In this document: one piece after another, positions 1-8,857 of the stretch
Layout: every line of letters begins with the position of its first letter
Numbering within the stretch: position 1 is the stretch's first letter
Assembly: GCF_006443095.1 (NCBI RefSeq)
Contig: NZ_VFWZ01000002.1
Span: 186,001-250,000 of the forward strand
Reading direction: 5' to 3'
From: Aquimarina algicola
GTDB lineage: Bacteria > Bacteroidota > Bacteroidia > Flavobacteriales > Flavobacteriaceae
Length of the DNA stretch: 64,000 bases
Program-made: the position numbers and the translations under genes
Notes under the pieces: model-generated
Seen by the model: only the letters and a program-made list of their open reading frames with translations
The model's database searches: none
What the model was told of the DNA's origin: nothing

Positions 1-615
1 GGAGATGATGCTCCTGATTTTGAAGCAGTAACTACAAAAGGAAACATCAAACTTTCGGATTTTGCAAAAGATAAATGGATTATCATGTTTTCGCACCCGG
101 CAGACTTTACACCCGTTTGTACAACAGAGATGAGCGGTTTTGCAACCAGAAAATCAGAATTTGAAGCTCTAAATACTGAACTGTTAGGACTTAGTATTGA
201 CAGTATCCATGCGCATTTGGGTTGGGTGCAAAATGTAAGGCAAAATACAGGAGTATATTTTGATTTTCCTATTATCGCAGATCTTGATATGAAAGTATCC
301 AAGTTATACGGTATGCTTCAACCAAATGAGAGTGAAACTGCTGCCGTAAGAGCGGTATTCTTTATAGATCCAAGCAAAAAAATACGCTTGATTATGTATT
401 ATCCTCTTAATGTTGGGAGAAATATGGATGAAATTCTAAGAGCATTAGAAGCTTTACAAACATCTGATCAACACAAAGTAGCTATGCCATTAGATTGGAA
501 AAAAGGTGATAAAGTAATTGTTCCGCCACCAAAAACATTAGAAGAAATGGATCAAAGACTTAATGATTCTTCAATCGAGCGTGTAGATTTTTATCTTGCT
601 ACAAAAGATATTTGA
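1..615 (+). CDS. 1-Cys peroxiredoxin (Prx6-like), 5' end cut by window
   Basis: Thiol peroxidase of the AhpC/TSA superfamily that reduces hydrogen peroxide and alkyl hydroperoxides in the cytoplasm. The frame is open from base 1, so the start codon lies upstream and about 204 residues are visible; an internal ATG at 85 is not the real start. The PxxxTxxCTTE active-site signature is present, with the peroxidatic Cys encoded at 118-120. The long C-terminal arm (about residues 150-204, with a VIVPPP segment) is typical of the Prx6 subfamily, which resolves with an external thiol. No neighbour on its left is visible. The assignment is secure to family; substrate preference cannot be read from sequence. 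Confidence 0.93.
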   Translation, partial: GDDAPDFEAVTTKGNIKLSDFAKDKWIIMFSHPADFTPVCTTEMSGFATRKSEFEALNTELLGLSIDSIHAHLGWVQNVRQNTGVYFDFPIIADLDMKVSKLYGMLQPNESETAAVRAVFFIDPSKKIRLIMYYPLNVGRNMDEILRALEALQTSDQHKVAMPLDWKKGDKVIVPPPKTLEEMDQRLNDSSIERVDFYLATKDI

Positions 616-644
616 TAGCATACTTCTAGAAGGTTGAAATGTAA

Positions 645-703
645 AATAGAGAGGGTATTTCATAAAGAATATTACCCCTAAGTTAATCCAAACCCTCTCT
701 ATT
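645..703. repeat. 12-bp inverted repeat after the peroxiredoxin gene
   Basis: AATAGAGAGGGT (645-656) is matched perfectly by its reverse complement at 692-703, with a 35-nt loop. It begins 29 bases after the peroxiredoxin stop. There is no following T-run, so it is not a standard intrinsic terminator; it could still be a 3' processing or stability stem. Confidence 0.5.
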
Positions 704-841
704 TACAAACTAATCAAAACGTACCCTCAATTATGTTTTGATATTCAAACATTATTAACACAAACCTTATCATAATATTCTTAAGTATAAACTTGTACTA
801 TTATGAATACAGTACAAAGATGCTAAACAAAAACTCTTTTA

Positions 842-944
842 AATACCCTGAAAACAGTGAAAATTGTAGTGGGTATTTATTTTCTTTCTTAAATAATCCT
901 TAATGTTATATTAAAGCTCTGCCATTCACTGTTTTCAGGGTATT
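842..944. promoter_or_regulatory. Two inverted copies of a 20-bp motif upstream of the 998 gene
   Basis: AATACCCTGAAAACAGTGAA at 842-861 recurs as an exact reverse complement at 925-944. The left copy continues into TTGTAGTGGGTATTT, so its own flanks (AAATACCC at 841-848, GGGTATTT at 871-878) also mirror each other. The right copy ends 53 bp before the ATG at 998. Shorter versions of the motif occur at 4784 and 8136 upstream of two other genes. A regulator binding site is the likely reading. The rest of the gene-free stretch 616-997 shows nothing else I can name apart from the repeat at 645-703. Confidence 0.5.
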
Positions 945-997
945 CATGTGCGTCCGCATTCTTCAATTTTGAAATATAATCTTAAAAAACTTTACAC

Positions 998-1780
998 ATG
1001 AAAACAAAATTTGCAACTTTTCTACTATTTGTATGTATGGTGCAGGCCGTAGCCGCTCAACACATATACTTTTTTGCAGGAGGAAACAGAAACCTGAAAA
1101 GAGATGAAATAACAATCCTTCATAAGAATAAAAACAATGAGAATACAAAATATAAAATGGTATATGATTGGATTAGGATTGATGTTTCAAAAGGCAAACA
1201 TGATTTACAAATTAAATCATCAGAATTTGATCAACCAAAACTACTATCTGTTGATCTTACTAAAGAAAATGCACTATTTTTTGAAATCAATCTAAGTGAT
1301 ACATCATGGAAGGTTTTGAAAAAATCAAAGGAAGAAGCTCCTACTACTGTAACATATGATTTTGAAGTTTTTGAGAAAGAAAATAACCTGACTTCTCGAT
1401 TAAAAGACCATCCAAAAACAAAATGGGACACACAAAGCTTAAAAAAATATCTTACATCTAAAAATGAAGGCATGGAAGGTATTTATGAAGTATATTCTAA
1501 ACATCATAGTAAAAGTTCTTACACTCTAGGAATTGTAAAAAATGGTAGTAATTATGATATTATCTATTTATCCGGAGGAAATGATAATTGGAAACAGGGA
1601 GATTTAAAAGGAAGATTAATTACAACAGGAGCAGAAAACACATTCAAAGTAGACTGGTACATGAGTGATAAATTTCTGGAAAAAGATCATTATGCAGAAT
1701 TCTATGAAAAAAATAGATTGGGTATAGTTTTATCTAATCAGACGTTGTATTATATAAAAACATTTCCTGTAGTTGATTAA
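998..1780 (+). CDS. Secreted hypothetical protein
   Basis: A 260-residue protein with a clear signal peptide (MKTK followed by a hydrophobic stretch ending AVAAQ, about residues 1-20), so it is exported, probably to the periplasm or surface. The mature part is lysine-rich and looks mixed alpha/beta; I recognise no domain. The central segment (about 85-145) is charged and possibly a linker, and the end (about 155-258) is rich in beta-type patterns. It stands alone between the motif pair at 842-944 and a terminator at 1805, so it is probably monocistronic. Function unknown. Confidence 0.7.
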   Translation: MKTKFATFLLFVCMVQAVAAQHIYFFAGGNRNLKRDEITILHKNKNNENTKYKMVYDWIRIDVSKGKHDLQIKSSEFDQPKLLSVDLTKENALFFEINLSDTSWKVLKKSKEEAPTTVTYDFEVFEKENNLTSRLKDHPKTKWDTQSLKKYLTSKNEGMEGIYEVYSKHHSKSSYTLGIVKNGSNYDIIYLSGGNDNWKQGDLKGRLITTGAENTFKVDWYMSDKFLEKDHYAEFYEKNRLGIVLSNQTLYYIKTFPVVD

Positions 1781-1804
1781 TAAATAAATTATTCTATATA
1801 CCTC

Positions 1805-1838
1805 AAAAGCTCAATATTACAGTATATTGGGCTTTTTT
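1805..1838 (+). terminator. Intrinsic terminator after the 998 gene
   Basis: AAAAGCTCAATAT pairs with ATATTGGGCTTTT (one G-T pair), with a short loop, and runs into TTTTTT. It sits 24 bp after the stop codon at 1780 and faces the convergent gene ending at 1894, so it may serve both strands. Confidence 0.8.
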
Positions 1839-1893
1839 GATCAACTAATTGACTCAAATTGTCAAATTAAATTTTAACTACTACAGGTAAAAA

Positions 1894-2541
1894 TTATTTT
1901 TTATTGTTTAACATCAATTCTAAAACTTGCTCATAATCCAATAGGTCTCTAGTGGTGTTGTCAAACTTTTTTTTCCAACAAAAATTGGTGATTTCTATTC
2001 TTCTATGTACTGTTTCTTCCCAATTGGTTTTAAATCCATATTCTTTTAGCTTTTGCACTATTCGTTTTCCAACTGCTACAGCTGTAGCTTCATCTTCATT
2101 ATCAATTTTTTGAAATGCTAAAAATAGATTTCTACTTTCATTAACTGCCGCTTCCAGGTCTTGTTGGTGATAAAAACAGTAGCCGTCTGATTGTATCCCA
2201 TGATTTCTTAATTCTACTTCTATTTCTACTACTTCGGTTTCTCCATCACTCATTGTATAACCGGCACAGTGCAATGCAATAATATTTTCTTTACATAACG
2301 CATCAAACACTTTTACCAACTTATCGACATCGGTTTCTTTTTCCCATTGTTCACTATCTGTATCTAATGCCTTGATTTCTTTTTCTATTGTAGAAAGTGC
2401 CCATTCATTAGATATTTCTTTTTCAAAACCATTATCCTCTATTTCTTCAAAAATATTTAGTTCTATTTCTTCTAGAGAAAACAAGCCTGATCGAACTTGA
2501 TTGCGGATAGACGCATAAATAAACTCCTGATTTTCTGTCAT
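1894..2541 (-). CDS. Hypothetical cytoplasmic protein, possibly DUF6891 family
   Basis: A 215-residue acidic protein with no signal peptide or membrane segment. The region around residues 85-145 (ALHCAGYTMSDG followed later by GYCFYHQQDLEAA) resembles the DUF6891-type proteins that I recall from bacterial genomes; this is from memory and not firm. The N-terminal 70 residues are helical and strongly acidic. It lies 57 bp downstream of the DUF2314 gene on the same strand, and the two may be cotranscribed. No catalytic motif is visible. Small cytoplasmic proteins of this type often travel with polymorphic toxin or immunity genes, but no toxin is next to it. Confidence 0.65.
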   Translation of the reverse strand: MTENQEFIYASIRNQVRSGLFSLEEIELNIFEEIEDNGFEKEISNEWALSTIEKEIKALDTDSEQWEKETDVDKLVKVFDALCKENIIALHCAGYTMSDGETEVVEIEVELRNHGIQSDGYCFYHQQDLEAAVNESRNLFLAFQKIDNEDEATAVAVGKRIVQKLKEYGFKTNWEETVHRRIEITNFCWKKKFDNTTRDLLDYEQVLELMLNNKK

Positions 2542-2598
2542 TTTGAGATATGTACAAATAATAGATTTATGTTTTTATTAATTTTTTTAATATTGAGA

Positions 2599-3474
2599 TT
2601 AATCTTCTGGACTAAGCACCTTCCATTGATTATCGATTTTATACGTATTAATCTTTTGAAAAGATTTTCCTCCATCAGGGTAGTAACATATTTCTGTGAC
2701 CAAACAGTGATCATCTGCCTTAAATTGTCTTCTGAAAGCTCTTTTGATACCATTAAATTTTGGCATCCCATTTTCTTGTAAACTTTGAATAAATGAAAGT
2801 TTGAGTGTTTCTGAGGTTTTCTGTATTAATTCGTCATCAATCTCTATTTGCAACGTCTCTTTTAGCATTAATTCTGCCTCTTTATCAAAATCTTTGCAAT
2901 AGATCGCCTTTTCTATATCATCATGATCATAGGCTTCTTCGAGCAATAAGATTGCACCTTCCGGAGTGTCTAGATTAGGAGTAAAATAGTCTTCTCCCTC
3001 GTCGATAATCATTCCTCCAAGGCTTTGGTCAAAGTTTTTTAATTGAGTTCCGGCAAGCCCTTCTCTCACAGCTCTTATCGTATATCCCCCAATTAGTCTT
3101 CCATGTTCTATAATCATCCAATCAGACACAAATTCCTTTGTTATTCCGATGTTTTGGTTCATTGAAACATTTTGTACATCAATAGGTTCATTTCCAACTA
3201 CTCCAAAAATATTTCCTTCATTATCAAAACTAGGGTCTGTCAACCAAATATGCTCTATCATACCGTTATCTTCTATTCTTGCTTTGATAGAAAAATAATC
3301 TTGACCAATTTTAGGATTTTGTAAACATTCTTGAAAATAGTGAAGTGTTAATCTGGCTTTTTCCATTCCCCAATTCATTCTTTCATCTTCGTTTGGTATG
3401 TCATAGACATCAGGTAGGCCTTCTCTTTGTCTTACATTATCTTTTTTTCCGAATAGTTTTCTAAAAAATCCCAT
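2599..3474 (-). CDS. DUF2314 domain protein with an extra C-terminal domain
   Basis: Residues about 35-140 carry the DUF2314 pattern: IKARI..NGMIEHIWL, then GVVGNEPIDVQNV and an ISDWM-like VSDWMIIEHGRLIGGYT. Roughly 130 further residues follow, with a helical start and an end (ICYYPDGGKSFQKINTYKIDNQWKVLS) that looks like an NTF2-like cone domain. I chose the ATG at 3474; a TTG three codons upstream is also open but less likely. The start MGFFRKLFGKK is a basic amphipathic tail common in small cytoplasmic proteins that touch the membrane. The molecular role of DUF2314 is not known. Confidence 0.75.
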   Translation of the reverse strand: MGFFRKLFGKKDNVRQREGLPDVYDIPNEDERMNWGMEKARLTLHYFQECLQNPKIGQDYFSIKARIEDNGMIEHIWLTDPSFDNEGNIFGVVGNEPIDVQNVSMNQNIGITKEFVSDWMIIEHGRLIGGYTIRAVREGLAGTQLKNFDQSLGGMIIDEGEDYFTPNLDTPEGAILLLEEAYDHDDIEKAIYCKDFDKEAELMLKETLQIEIDDELIQKTSETLKLSFIQSLQENGMPKFNGIKRAFRRQFKADDHCLVTEICYYPDGGKSFQKINTYKIDNQWKVLSPED

Positions 3475-3614
3475 TTTGAACAATTATTTAGATTAAGTTA
3501 TTAGTAACAAATATAGAAAAGCAAAAGATCCTTTTACAGTCTATATCTTAAAATCTTATCATTTTTAAAATTAAAAATTAGTATTGCTAATTATGATATT
3601 GAGTGTTCAATATA

Positions 3615-4712
3615 TCATTCTAATATTGCACTCCCCAATGTTACACTAATGCATCGATAGCCATAATCTGTTTTTAAAAATTCTATATGGTCTTGAGGAA
3701 GATCAAAATCATTATTTATGATTATTTTCATAAGAGGATATTGTTTTTTAGCCTCATCACAGGTATTGAAATAAGATCTGTAGTTCTCTCTTTTAAATAT
3801 AAAAGGATTGAGTTCACTCATACTGATAAAAAAATCCGCCCCCTTAATTTGTGTACTAAGTAATTTTTCTATGATTATATTATAATTATGCTGAGAAAAA
3901 TCATCTTTGGACTTCGTGACTAAACCTTCTGGCTCTTTGCTATATGTTATACTATCCATAGAAAATTCTCTTAACTTTTCTACAGACAGTTTTGGCAGTA
4001 ATTGATTCTCAAACCAATACGTAAATTCTTTTTTGACGTCAACAAACGTATAATACTTATTGTAAACACTTTTAAAACTTACTTTATAAGGAGAAGAAGT
4101 GGGTTCATTTTGAATTTCTAAAGAATATAAGTCTAACTCTCTATCGTATTTAAAATCATCGATCAATATTTCATTTTTTGTATTGATAAGTAAATGTTGT
4201 CCCCCAACCCATTGGTAATGATTACAACCAGATTCCTTATGATATTCTTGCCAATATTCTTTTTTTGCACCTTTAAGTGCCCAAATTACTCCATTATGTA
4301 CTCTCGAAATCTCATTATACACAGGTGGTATTGCAATATTTCCATCACTATCAAACATTCCTGTTTTATATGTTTTTTGATCCCTAAATCGTATAAAACC
4401 TTCATTTTCGCAATCAAAACCATTACTGACAACGTTCATACTATCTACTCCCACTTTTCTACCTGATTTCGTAAGGTAATAAGAAGGGTATTTTCCTTCT
4501 TTTTCTTCCATTACTGCAATAATCCCATTAAATTCTTTGGCCATAGTAAGCCCCATAAATTTTGGTTCTATTTTTACTTCTCCTTGTTGATTTTTGTAGC
4601 CTATTAATTGGGATTCTTCATCAAAAAAAGAAAACCATGTATCTGTAGTATCTTGTGCATGTATAGAAAGTCCTGTTAGTAATACTATATATGATATGAT
4701 TAGCTTTTTCAT
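3615..4712 (-). CDS. Secreted WG-repeat protein
   Basis: About 365 residues starting with a signal peptide (MKKLIISY..., cleaved after IHAQ). Residues about 25-150 show WG-like (KWG) repeats: LIGYKNQQGEVKIEPKF and later TGMFDSDGNIAIPPVYNEI, each a beta hairpin with a conserved Gly-x-Ile/Val-x-Ile-x-Pro core. The C-terminal half has no recognisable domain. The open frame continues upstream to 4781, but the ATG at 4712 gives a proper signal peptide and leaves the shared regulatory motif at 4784 outside the gene. WG-repeat proteins are usually surface or periplasmic binding proteins; ligand unknown. Confidence 0.75.
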   Translation of the reverse strand: MKKLIISYIVLLTGLSIHAQDTTDTWFSFFDEESQLIGYKNQQGEVKIEPKFMGLTMAKEFNGIIAVMEEKEGKYPSYYLTKSGRKVGVDSMNVVSNGFDCENEGFIRFRDQKTYKTGMFDSDGNIAIPPVYNEISRVHNGVIWALKGAKKEYWQEYHKESGCNHYQWVGGQHLLINTKNEILIDDFKYDRELDLYSLEIQNEPTSSPYKVSFKSVYNKYYTFVDVKKEFTYWFENQLLPKLSVEKLREFSMDSITYSKEPEGLVTKSKDDFSQHNYNIIIEKLLSTQIKGADFFISMSELNPFIFKRENYRSYFNTCDEAKKQYPLMKIIINNDFDLPQDHIEFLKTDYGYRCISVTLGSAILE

Positions 4713-4783
4713 TCTTGTTAACTTTTTGTTTTGGTATCTTACTTTTATTATATCAAAAATGATAAATAAAGTAACTTGCATCT

Positions 4784-4801
4784 TACCTGAAAACAGTGAA
4801 A
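4784..4801 (-). promoter_or_regulatory. Copy of the TTCACTGTTTTCAGG motif upstream of the WG-repeat gene
   Basis: Read on the minus strand, the site is TTCACTGTTTTCAGGTAA, matching the right-hand copy at 925-944 over 15 consecutive bases, in the same orientation relative to its gene. It lies 71 bp upstream of the ATG at 4712. Confidence 0.45.
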
Positions 4802-4847
4802 AGCTTTATTTTTTTTAGATTAAAATAAAACCTCAAATATTTTGTTT

Positions 4848-5255
4848 TTAATCCCAGATAGAATCTCCTTTACGTTCGTTCCAAATTGTATCGTTGTCTA
4901 GAAGTCTAATCGATGAAGAAGATATAATCTCAAAAACCAAACTATTTAGAAATCCATCATTCTCGATATCAGAATTGATCGTTATTACATTGCTATCAAT
5001 TCTATACGTTACAGGATACACAATATCTTTAAAAATAATAGTTGCATTTGTTTTATCAATAAAACTGATTTCTTGATGACAGTTGATAAAAAAATTAGGA
5101 TCTGGCTGTGCATCTATGCACTTTTGTTCTGTATCAAAAAGAAGATGATCAAATGTTTTACCAGATAATTGGATTTGCTGTATAAAATCATCGTCATTTG
5201 AACAACCAAATAACAACAACACTATGATAAAGGATACAAAATACCTCTTCTTCAT
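4848..5255 (-). CDS. Small lipoprotein, hypothetical
   Basis: A 135-residue protein with a type II signal peptide: MKKRYF, a hydrophobic core, then LLFGC with the lipid-anchored Cys near residue 18, followed by SNDDD, an acidic stretch. The mature part (about 115 residues) shows alternating beta pattern and resembles the small lipocalin-like or DUF-type lipoproteins common in Flavobacteriaceae, but I cannot name a family. It lies downstream of the LuxR regulator gene on the same strand with an 84-bp gap, so it could be the distal gene of that operon or independent. Confidence 0.7.
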   Translation of the reverse strand: MKKRYFVSFIIVLLLFGCSNDDDFIQQIQLSGKTFDHLLFDTEQKCIDAQPDPNFFINCHQEISFIDKTNATIIFKDIVYPVTYRIDSNVITINSDIENDGFLNSLVFEIISSSSIRLLDNDTIWNERKGDSIWD

Positions 5256-5339
5256 TTCTTTTTTATCAAAACACTAATTTATAACGAATTCAAAAAAATC
5301 ATCAAAAACTGTTTTTATACTTTGATTTATATAAAAATC

Positions 5340-5981
5340 TTAATCCAACAAACCTAGTTTAATCGCATATTTGGTTAATCCCGCAAGGTTACGCACATTA
5401 AGCTTTGAAATTAAGTTTTTACGATAACTTTCAATAGTGTGTTTACTTAAAAATAATGTATCTGCAATTTCTTGTGTAGTATGTTCTTTTGCAATAAGGC
5501 GAAGGATGTCTTTTTCTCTTTCTGTTAAGGAGTTAATAATATCTTTTTCTTTAGTAAAAATACTATCTCTATGTATTTGTTGAACGCCTTTGGCAAAATA
5601 TGAGTTTCCACTCAAAATTTGATCAACTGCCGTTAATAATTCTTTTTTTTCTGCATTTTTGGGAATATAACCATCTGCATTTTGTTTCTTAAGCGTCTCA
5701 TATACTTTTGCATCTTCATGCATACTTACCACTAATGTTTTGATAGAAGGAAAGTTTTGTTTGATCTCATTATTAAGTGCAATCCCATCCATATCAGGCA
5801 TGCTTATATCTGTAATGATCAAATCTATATCGGCTGCAGTATTAATTTCTAAATACTTTAATGCATTTGTAGCACTATTGACTGTTAAAACAACATTGTA
5901 AGATTCTTCTGTATCAAAGATACTTTTTAATCCTTCTAAGAACATTTTATGATCATCAACAATTATAATATTTTTCTTCAT
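5340..5981 (-). CDS. NarL/LuxR-type response regulator
   Basis: A two-domain response regulator of 213 residues. The receiver domain (about 4-120) has the acidic pair D9/D10, the phospho-acceptor D58 in TDISMPDMDG, and a conserved Lys in the IPKNA loop. The LuxR-type HTH (about 148-210: LTEREKDILRLIA..., then TQEIADTLFLSKHTIESYRKNL) binds DNA as a dimer when phosphorylated. Its ATG overlaps the stop of the upstream kinase gene by 4 bp, so the two are translationally coupled and are almost certainly a cognate pair. A motif upstream of the kinase gene (8136) could be its own binding site. Family call is very secure; targets are inferred. Confidence 0.95.
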   Translation of the reverse strand: MKKNIIIVDDHKMFLEGLKSIFDTEESYNVVLTVNSATNALKYLEINTAADIDLIITDISMPDMDGIALNNEIKQNFPSIKTLVVSMHEDAKVYETLKKQNADGYIPKNAEKKELLTAVDQILSGNSYFAKGVQQIHRDSIFTKEKDIINSLTEREKDILRLIAKEHTTQEIADTLFLSKHTIESYRKNLISKLNVRNLAGLTKYAIKLGLLD

Positions 5982-8068
5982 ATCTGTATAGTTTTATGAT
6001 AAGTAGGAATATCTATATCTATTATAGTACCTCGCCCTAATCTGGTGTCTATATGCATGTTTCCAGATAATTTTTTCAAACGTGATTTAATATTCATGAG
6101 ACCAATACCAGGGTTAATCGTATTAACATCAAAACCTTTTCCATCATCTTCAAATAATAGTTTTACTACGTTATCATTTAGGTTAAGCTGAATATCCAAT
6201 TGATTTGCCTTTGAATATTTTACAGTATTAATAAATAATTCTTGTATAATTTTAAACAACTCCATCCGTATATTTTCTGCTAAAGTATTGATTTGTATTT
6301 CTGGAAACACCTGAAAATTTAACTTAAACCCTGCACTTTTAGTATTACGATGTAAATAATCCTTTAAAAATATTGTAAAATCTTCATTTTTGAAGCGCTT
6401 TGGCATTAAATTATGGGATAAATTTCTAACAAGCTCATACGTATCGTCTAATTGTTCTTTTAATTTATCAGCATTTTCGTTTTGTAAAAAGGTATGATTA
6501 ACTTGTAACTTAATCGCAGCCAGATTTCCTCCGATGCTATCATGTAGTTCCTGAGCAATACGTTCTCTTTCTTTCTCCTCGGACTCAATAGTCGTTTTGA
6601 TGAGTCTTAATTCTTGATCTTTTTTTAATGTCTCAACTTCTTGTTGATTCATTTGTTCTTGAACTTTATTCAGCGTTACCTGTGCTTTTAATTTTTGATA
6701 ATATATAAAAAGAAGAATGATCACTCCTATAATTATAATCGAAGCACCTACGATCAAAGCTGTTTTTATAAGTTTTTGTCTTGCAAGTTCATTCTCTTTT
6801 TTTGTCTGAGATTCTTTCAACTTGAGATTTTCGACAACTTCTTTTTGATTTTTATTTTCTAAAACGAGAATCTTATTTTTATACTGTTCGTTTTCCAGCT
6901 TTTTTTGTAGGGTTATTGCTTGTATAAGTTGTTCTTGATTTTTAAGTCTTAATGCTTGATTAGAAGATAAAGTGCCTAAAAATTCAAGTCTTCTTCGTTG
7001 CCTCATCATTTGGTCTTTGACTTTGAGTTCTCTGGTCTTTTTTACCAATGTTAATTTATCAATGGCATTACGAGTCTGCATATATTGCACCCAATATTCA
7101 CTAAATGATTTTCTACTTTTGATAACCTTATAATAGTCTAAAGTATATTGATAGGTTTCTTTTTGTAAACCGAGATCATATTCTTTTTTTGCTTTCTTCA
7201 TGATATATGCCAATGAGTCTGTTACTGTTGTAAAATCATTTTTGAAAGCATTTAATTTTTTCAATTTAAAAATCGTACCATTACAATGGTATATCATTTT
7301 CTGAGTGCTACAAAGATCATGACCTTTTTTATATATATCTTTTGCTTTATCGTATTCTCCTAATATTGTGTAAAGAGCAGATAAACATTGATAAATAGCA
7401 GTAACTGTTGATAAAGCTTCTCCTTTAGGTATTTGTTTTAAACTCATTTCGAAGGATCGTATGGCACTTTTAAAATTACCTATTTGAGCGTATGATCTTG
7501 CAGATCCAATATGTCCTCTTACAAAATTATTGTTGTAGTTTCTGTCTCTTGCTATACCTTGCGAAAGGTATCGTAAGGATTTGACAAGATCCTCTTTACC
7601 AGTATTGATTTTACTAAGATCTACTTTGATCATGTTTGCAATCAGATGCAATTGATGTTTCTCAGCAACCTTGAGTCCTTTTTCATACCAACTTATAGCT
7701 TCCTGTATTTTATATCCTTTTTTTCTGGTAGAATGGCCTAATATCCGATAGGTATTAGCAAGTCTTTTGGGTTTTTCAATTATTGGCAAAGCTTTGTTGG
7801 CATAGAATATTGCAGAATCCCATTCTCTTATGGCATTATAATATTCACTTTTATCTACAATCGAAGCAACACTATTATCATTATTAAGGTCAACTTGTAA
7901 AATCTCATTAATAATACTTATTGTATAACTTGGATTGATCGCGATTGAATCTCGTGCGTTTTTGAGTAATTGATCTGTTGATGCTACGGATTGAGCCAAA
8001 GAACTAAAACAGCTCATCACCACTATTGCTATACACGCTATTTTTACTCTTTTAATTACAATTATCAT
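5978..8068 (-). CDS. TPR sensor histidine kinase (HisKA_3 / NarX-like core)
   Basis: A 696-residue membrane kinase. A signal peptide (1-26) is followed by TPR-like repeats to about residue 300 (for example the KGYKIQEAISWYEKGL, NFKSAIRSFEMSLKQIP and LGEYDKAKDIYKKG segments), which lie outside the inner membrane. A long coiled coil (about 330-430) leads to one transmembrane helix (about 433-456). The cytoplasmic part has a second coiled coil, the HisKA_3 box RIAQELHDSIGGNLAAIK with phospho-acceptor H509, and a HATPase_c domain (about 600-690, DDGKGFD and GIGLMNI). TPR kinases of this architecture are common in Bacteroidota; the signal they sense is generally unknown. It is cotranscribed with the LuxR regulator downstream (4-bp overlap). 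Confidence 0.93.
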   Translation of the reverse strand: MIIVIKRVKIACIAIVVMSCFSSLAQSVASTDQLLKNARDSIAINPSYTISIINEILQVDLNNDNSVASIVDKSEYYNAIREWDSAIFYANKALPIIEKPKRLANTYRILGHSTRKKGYKIQEAISWYEKGLKVAEKHQLHLIANMIKVDLSKINTGKEDLVKSLRYLSQGIARDRNYNNNFVRGHIGSARSYAQIGNFKSAIRSFEMSLKQIPKGEALSTVTAIYQCLSALYTILGEYDKAKDIYKKGHDLCSTQKMIYHCNGTIFKLKKLNAFKNDFTTVTDSLAYIMKKAKKEYDLGLQKETYQYTLDYYKVIKSRKSFSEYWVQYMQTRNAIDKLTLVKKTRELKVKDQMMRQRRRLEFLGTLSSNQALRLKNQEQLIQAITLQKKLENEQYKNKILVLENKNQKEVVENLKLKESQTKKENELARQKLIKTALIVGASIIIIGVIILLFIYYQKLKAQVTLNKVQEQMNQQEVETLKKDQELRLIKTTIESEEKERERIAQELHDSIGGNLAAIKLQVNHTFLQNENADKLKEQLDDTYELVRNLSHNLMPKRFKNEDFTIFLKDYLHRNTKSAGFKLNFQVFPEIQINTLAENIRMELFKIIQELFINTVKYSKANQLDIQLNLNDNVVKLLFEDDGKGFDVNTINPGIGLMNIKSRLKKLSGNMHIDTRLGRGTIIDIDIPTYHKTIQI

Positions 8069-8135
8069 TAAAGGTTTTATATTAAATTTTACTTTGGGAC
8101 ATACTTCAAAATTAAAATATCATATACTCCTCTAC

Positions 8136-8153
8136 TACCCCATAAACAGTGAA
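8136..8153 (-). promoter_or_regulatory. Third copy of the TTCACTGTTT...GGGTA motif, upstream of the TPR kinase gene
   Basis: On the minus strand the site reads TTCACTGTTTATGGGGTA. It keeps TTCACTGTTT and GGGTA of the 925-944 site, has the same orientation toward its gene, and lies 67 bp before the start codon of the kinase. Autoregulation by the downstream LuxR-type regulator would explain it. Confidence 0.45.
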
Positions 8154-8235
8154 AAAAATAATTTCAAATTACAAGTACAAACAAACAGGTAAATCGTGTA
8201 TTTTATGTTTAAAAAAGATCAAACATATTCTAAAT

Positions 8236-8264
8236 ACCAATCACCTATACAAAACTACCATTCA
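8236..8264 (+). promoter_or_regulatory. LytTR-type direct repeat upstream of the H-NOX/FIST operon
   Basis: ACCAATCA at 8236-8243 and ACCATTCA at 8257-8264 are separated by 13 bp, a 21-bp period equal to two helical turns. LytTR regulators such as E. coli YehT bind octamers of the form ACC(G/A)CT(C/T)A spaced by 13 bp. The site is 107 bp upstream of the first gene of an operon that encodes a LytTR regulator. The rest of the 8069-8371 gap holds the motif at 8136 and presumably the two divergent promoters, which I cannot place exactly. Confidence 0.6.
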
Positions 8265-8371
8265 TCTACACTAAAAGCTGTTTTATCTATGTTCAAAAGA
8301 AATCTAGTATTTAAAACAGCATCTTTACACTGATTACAAATTATAGATAACAAAACTAAGATAGAAAAATC

Positions 8372-8779
8372 ATGGCATTCAATTTTTTACTTATAGAAGA
8401 TGATGAAATAGAACGATTAAAATTTGCAAGAGTATTGCAAAAAAATAATTACTCTCATAAACTAATTGAAGCCGAAAATGGTGAAGACGCGCTACAAATT
8501 TTAGAAAATAATGAACTGATACCTGACATAATTTTTTTAGATTTGAATATGCCAAAAATGAATGGCTTAGAATTTCTTAAAATTCTTAAATCAAATCCAT
8601 CGTTAAAATATACCCCTGTTGTAATACTTAGCACCTCTGATAATCATAGTGATCTAAAAGAAAGCTATGAAACAGGAATTGCCGGGTATATCGTTAAACC
8701 TCTTAAGTACGAAGATTATGCACATAAAATAAAATGCCTGATCGAATACTGGAGTGTTAATGAATTTGTAAACAGATAA
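8372..8779 (+). CDS. Receiver-only response regulator (CheY/Rcp1-like)
   Basis: A 135-residue stand-alone receiver domain of the Rcp1-like type found with phytochrome and PAS kinases. Visible are the acidic triad E9-D10-D11, phospho-acceptor D57 in FLDLNMPKMNG, the Ser/Thr of LSTSD, and the Lys of YIVKPL. There is no output domain, so it works by protein-protein contact or as a phosphate sink or shuttle. It is the first gene of a seven-gene operon; the next gene (H-NOX) starts 78 bp later. In other bacteria, single receivers next to H-NOX kinases compete for or relay phosphate; that role here is inferred. Confidence 0.93.
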   Translation: MAFNFLLIEDDEIERLKFARVLQKNNYSHKLIEAENGEDALQILENNELIPDIIFLDLNMPKMNGLEFLKILKSNPSLKYTPVVILSTSDNHSDLKESYETGIAGYIVKPLKYEDYAHKIKCLIEYWSVNEFVNR

Positions 8780-8857
8780 TGTAACAACAAATAAATTGAC
8801 TCATACATATATGGTCAATAATCGTTTACATCTATAATTAAATCAAAAATACATTAG

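Noticed and set aside
841..880. Hairpin with AAATACCC/GGGTATTT arms as a terminator
   Set aside because: The loop is 22 nt, there is no T-run, and it lies far from the peroxiredoxin stop. The inner sequence matches the recurring regulatory motif better.
2497..2781. Open frames on both strands over the DUF2314 gene end
   Set aside because: They are frame shadows of the DUF2314 gene, with no start signal or family likeness.
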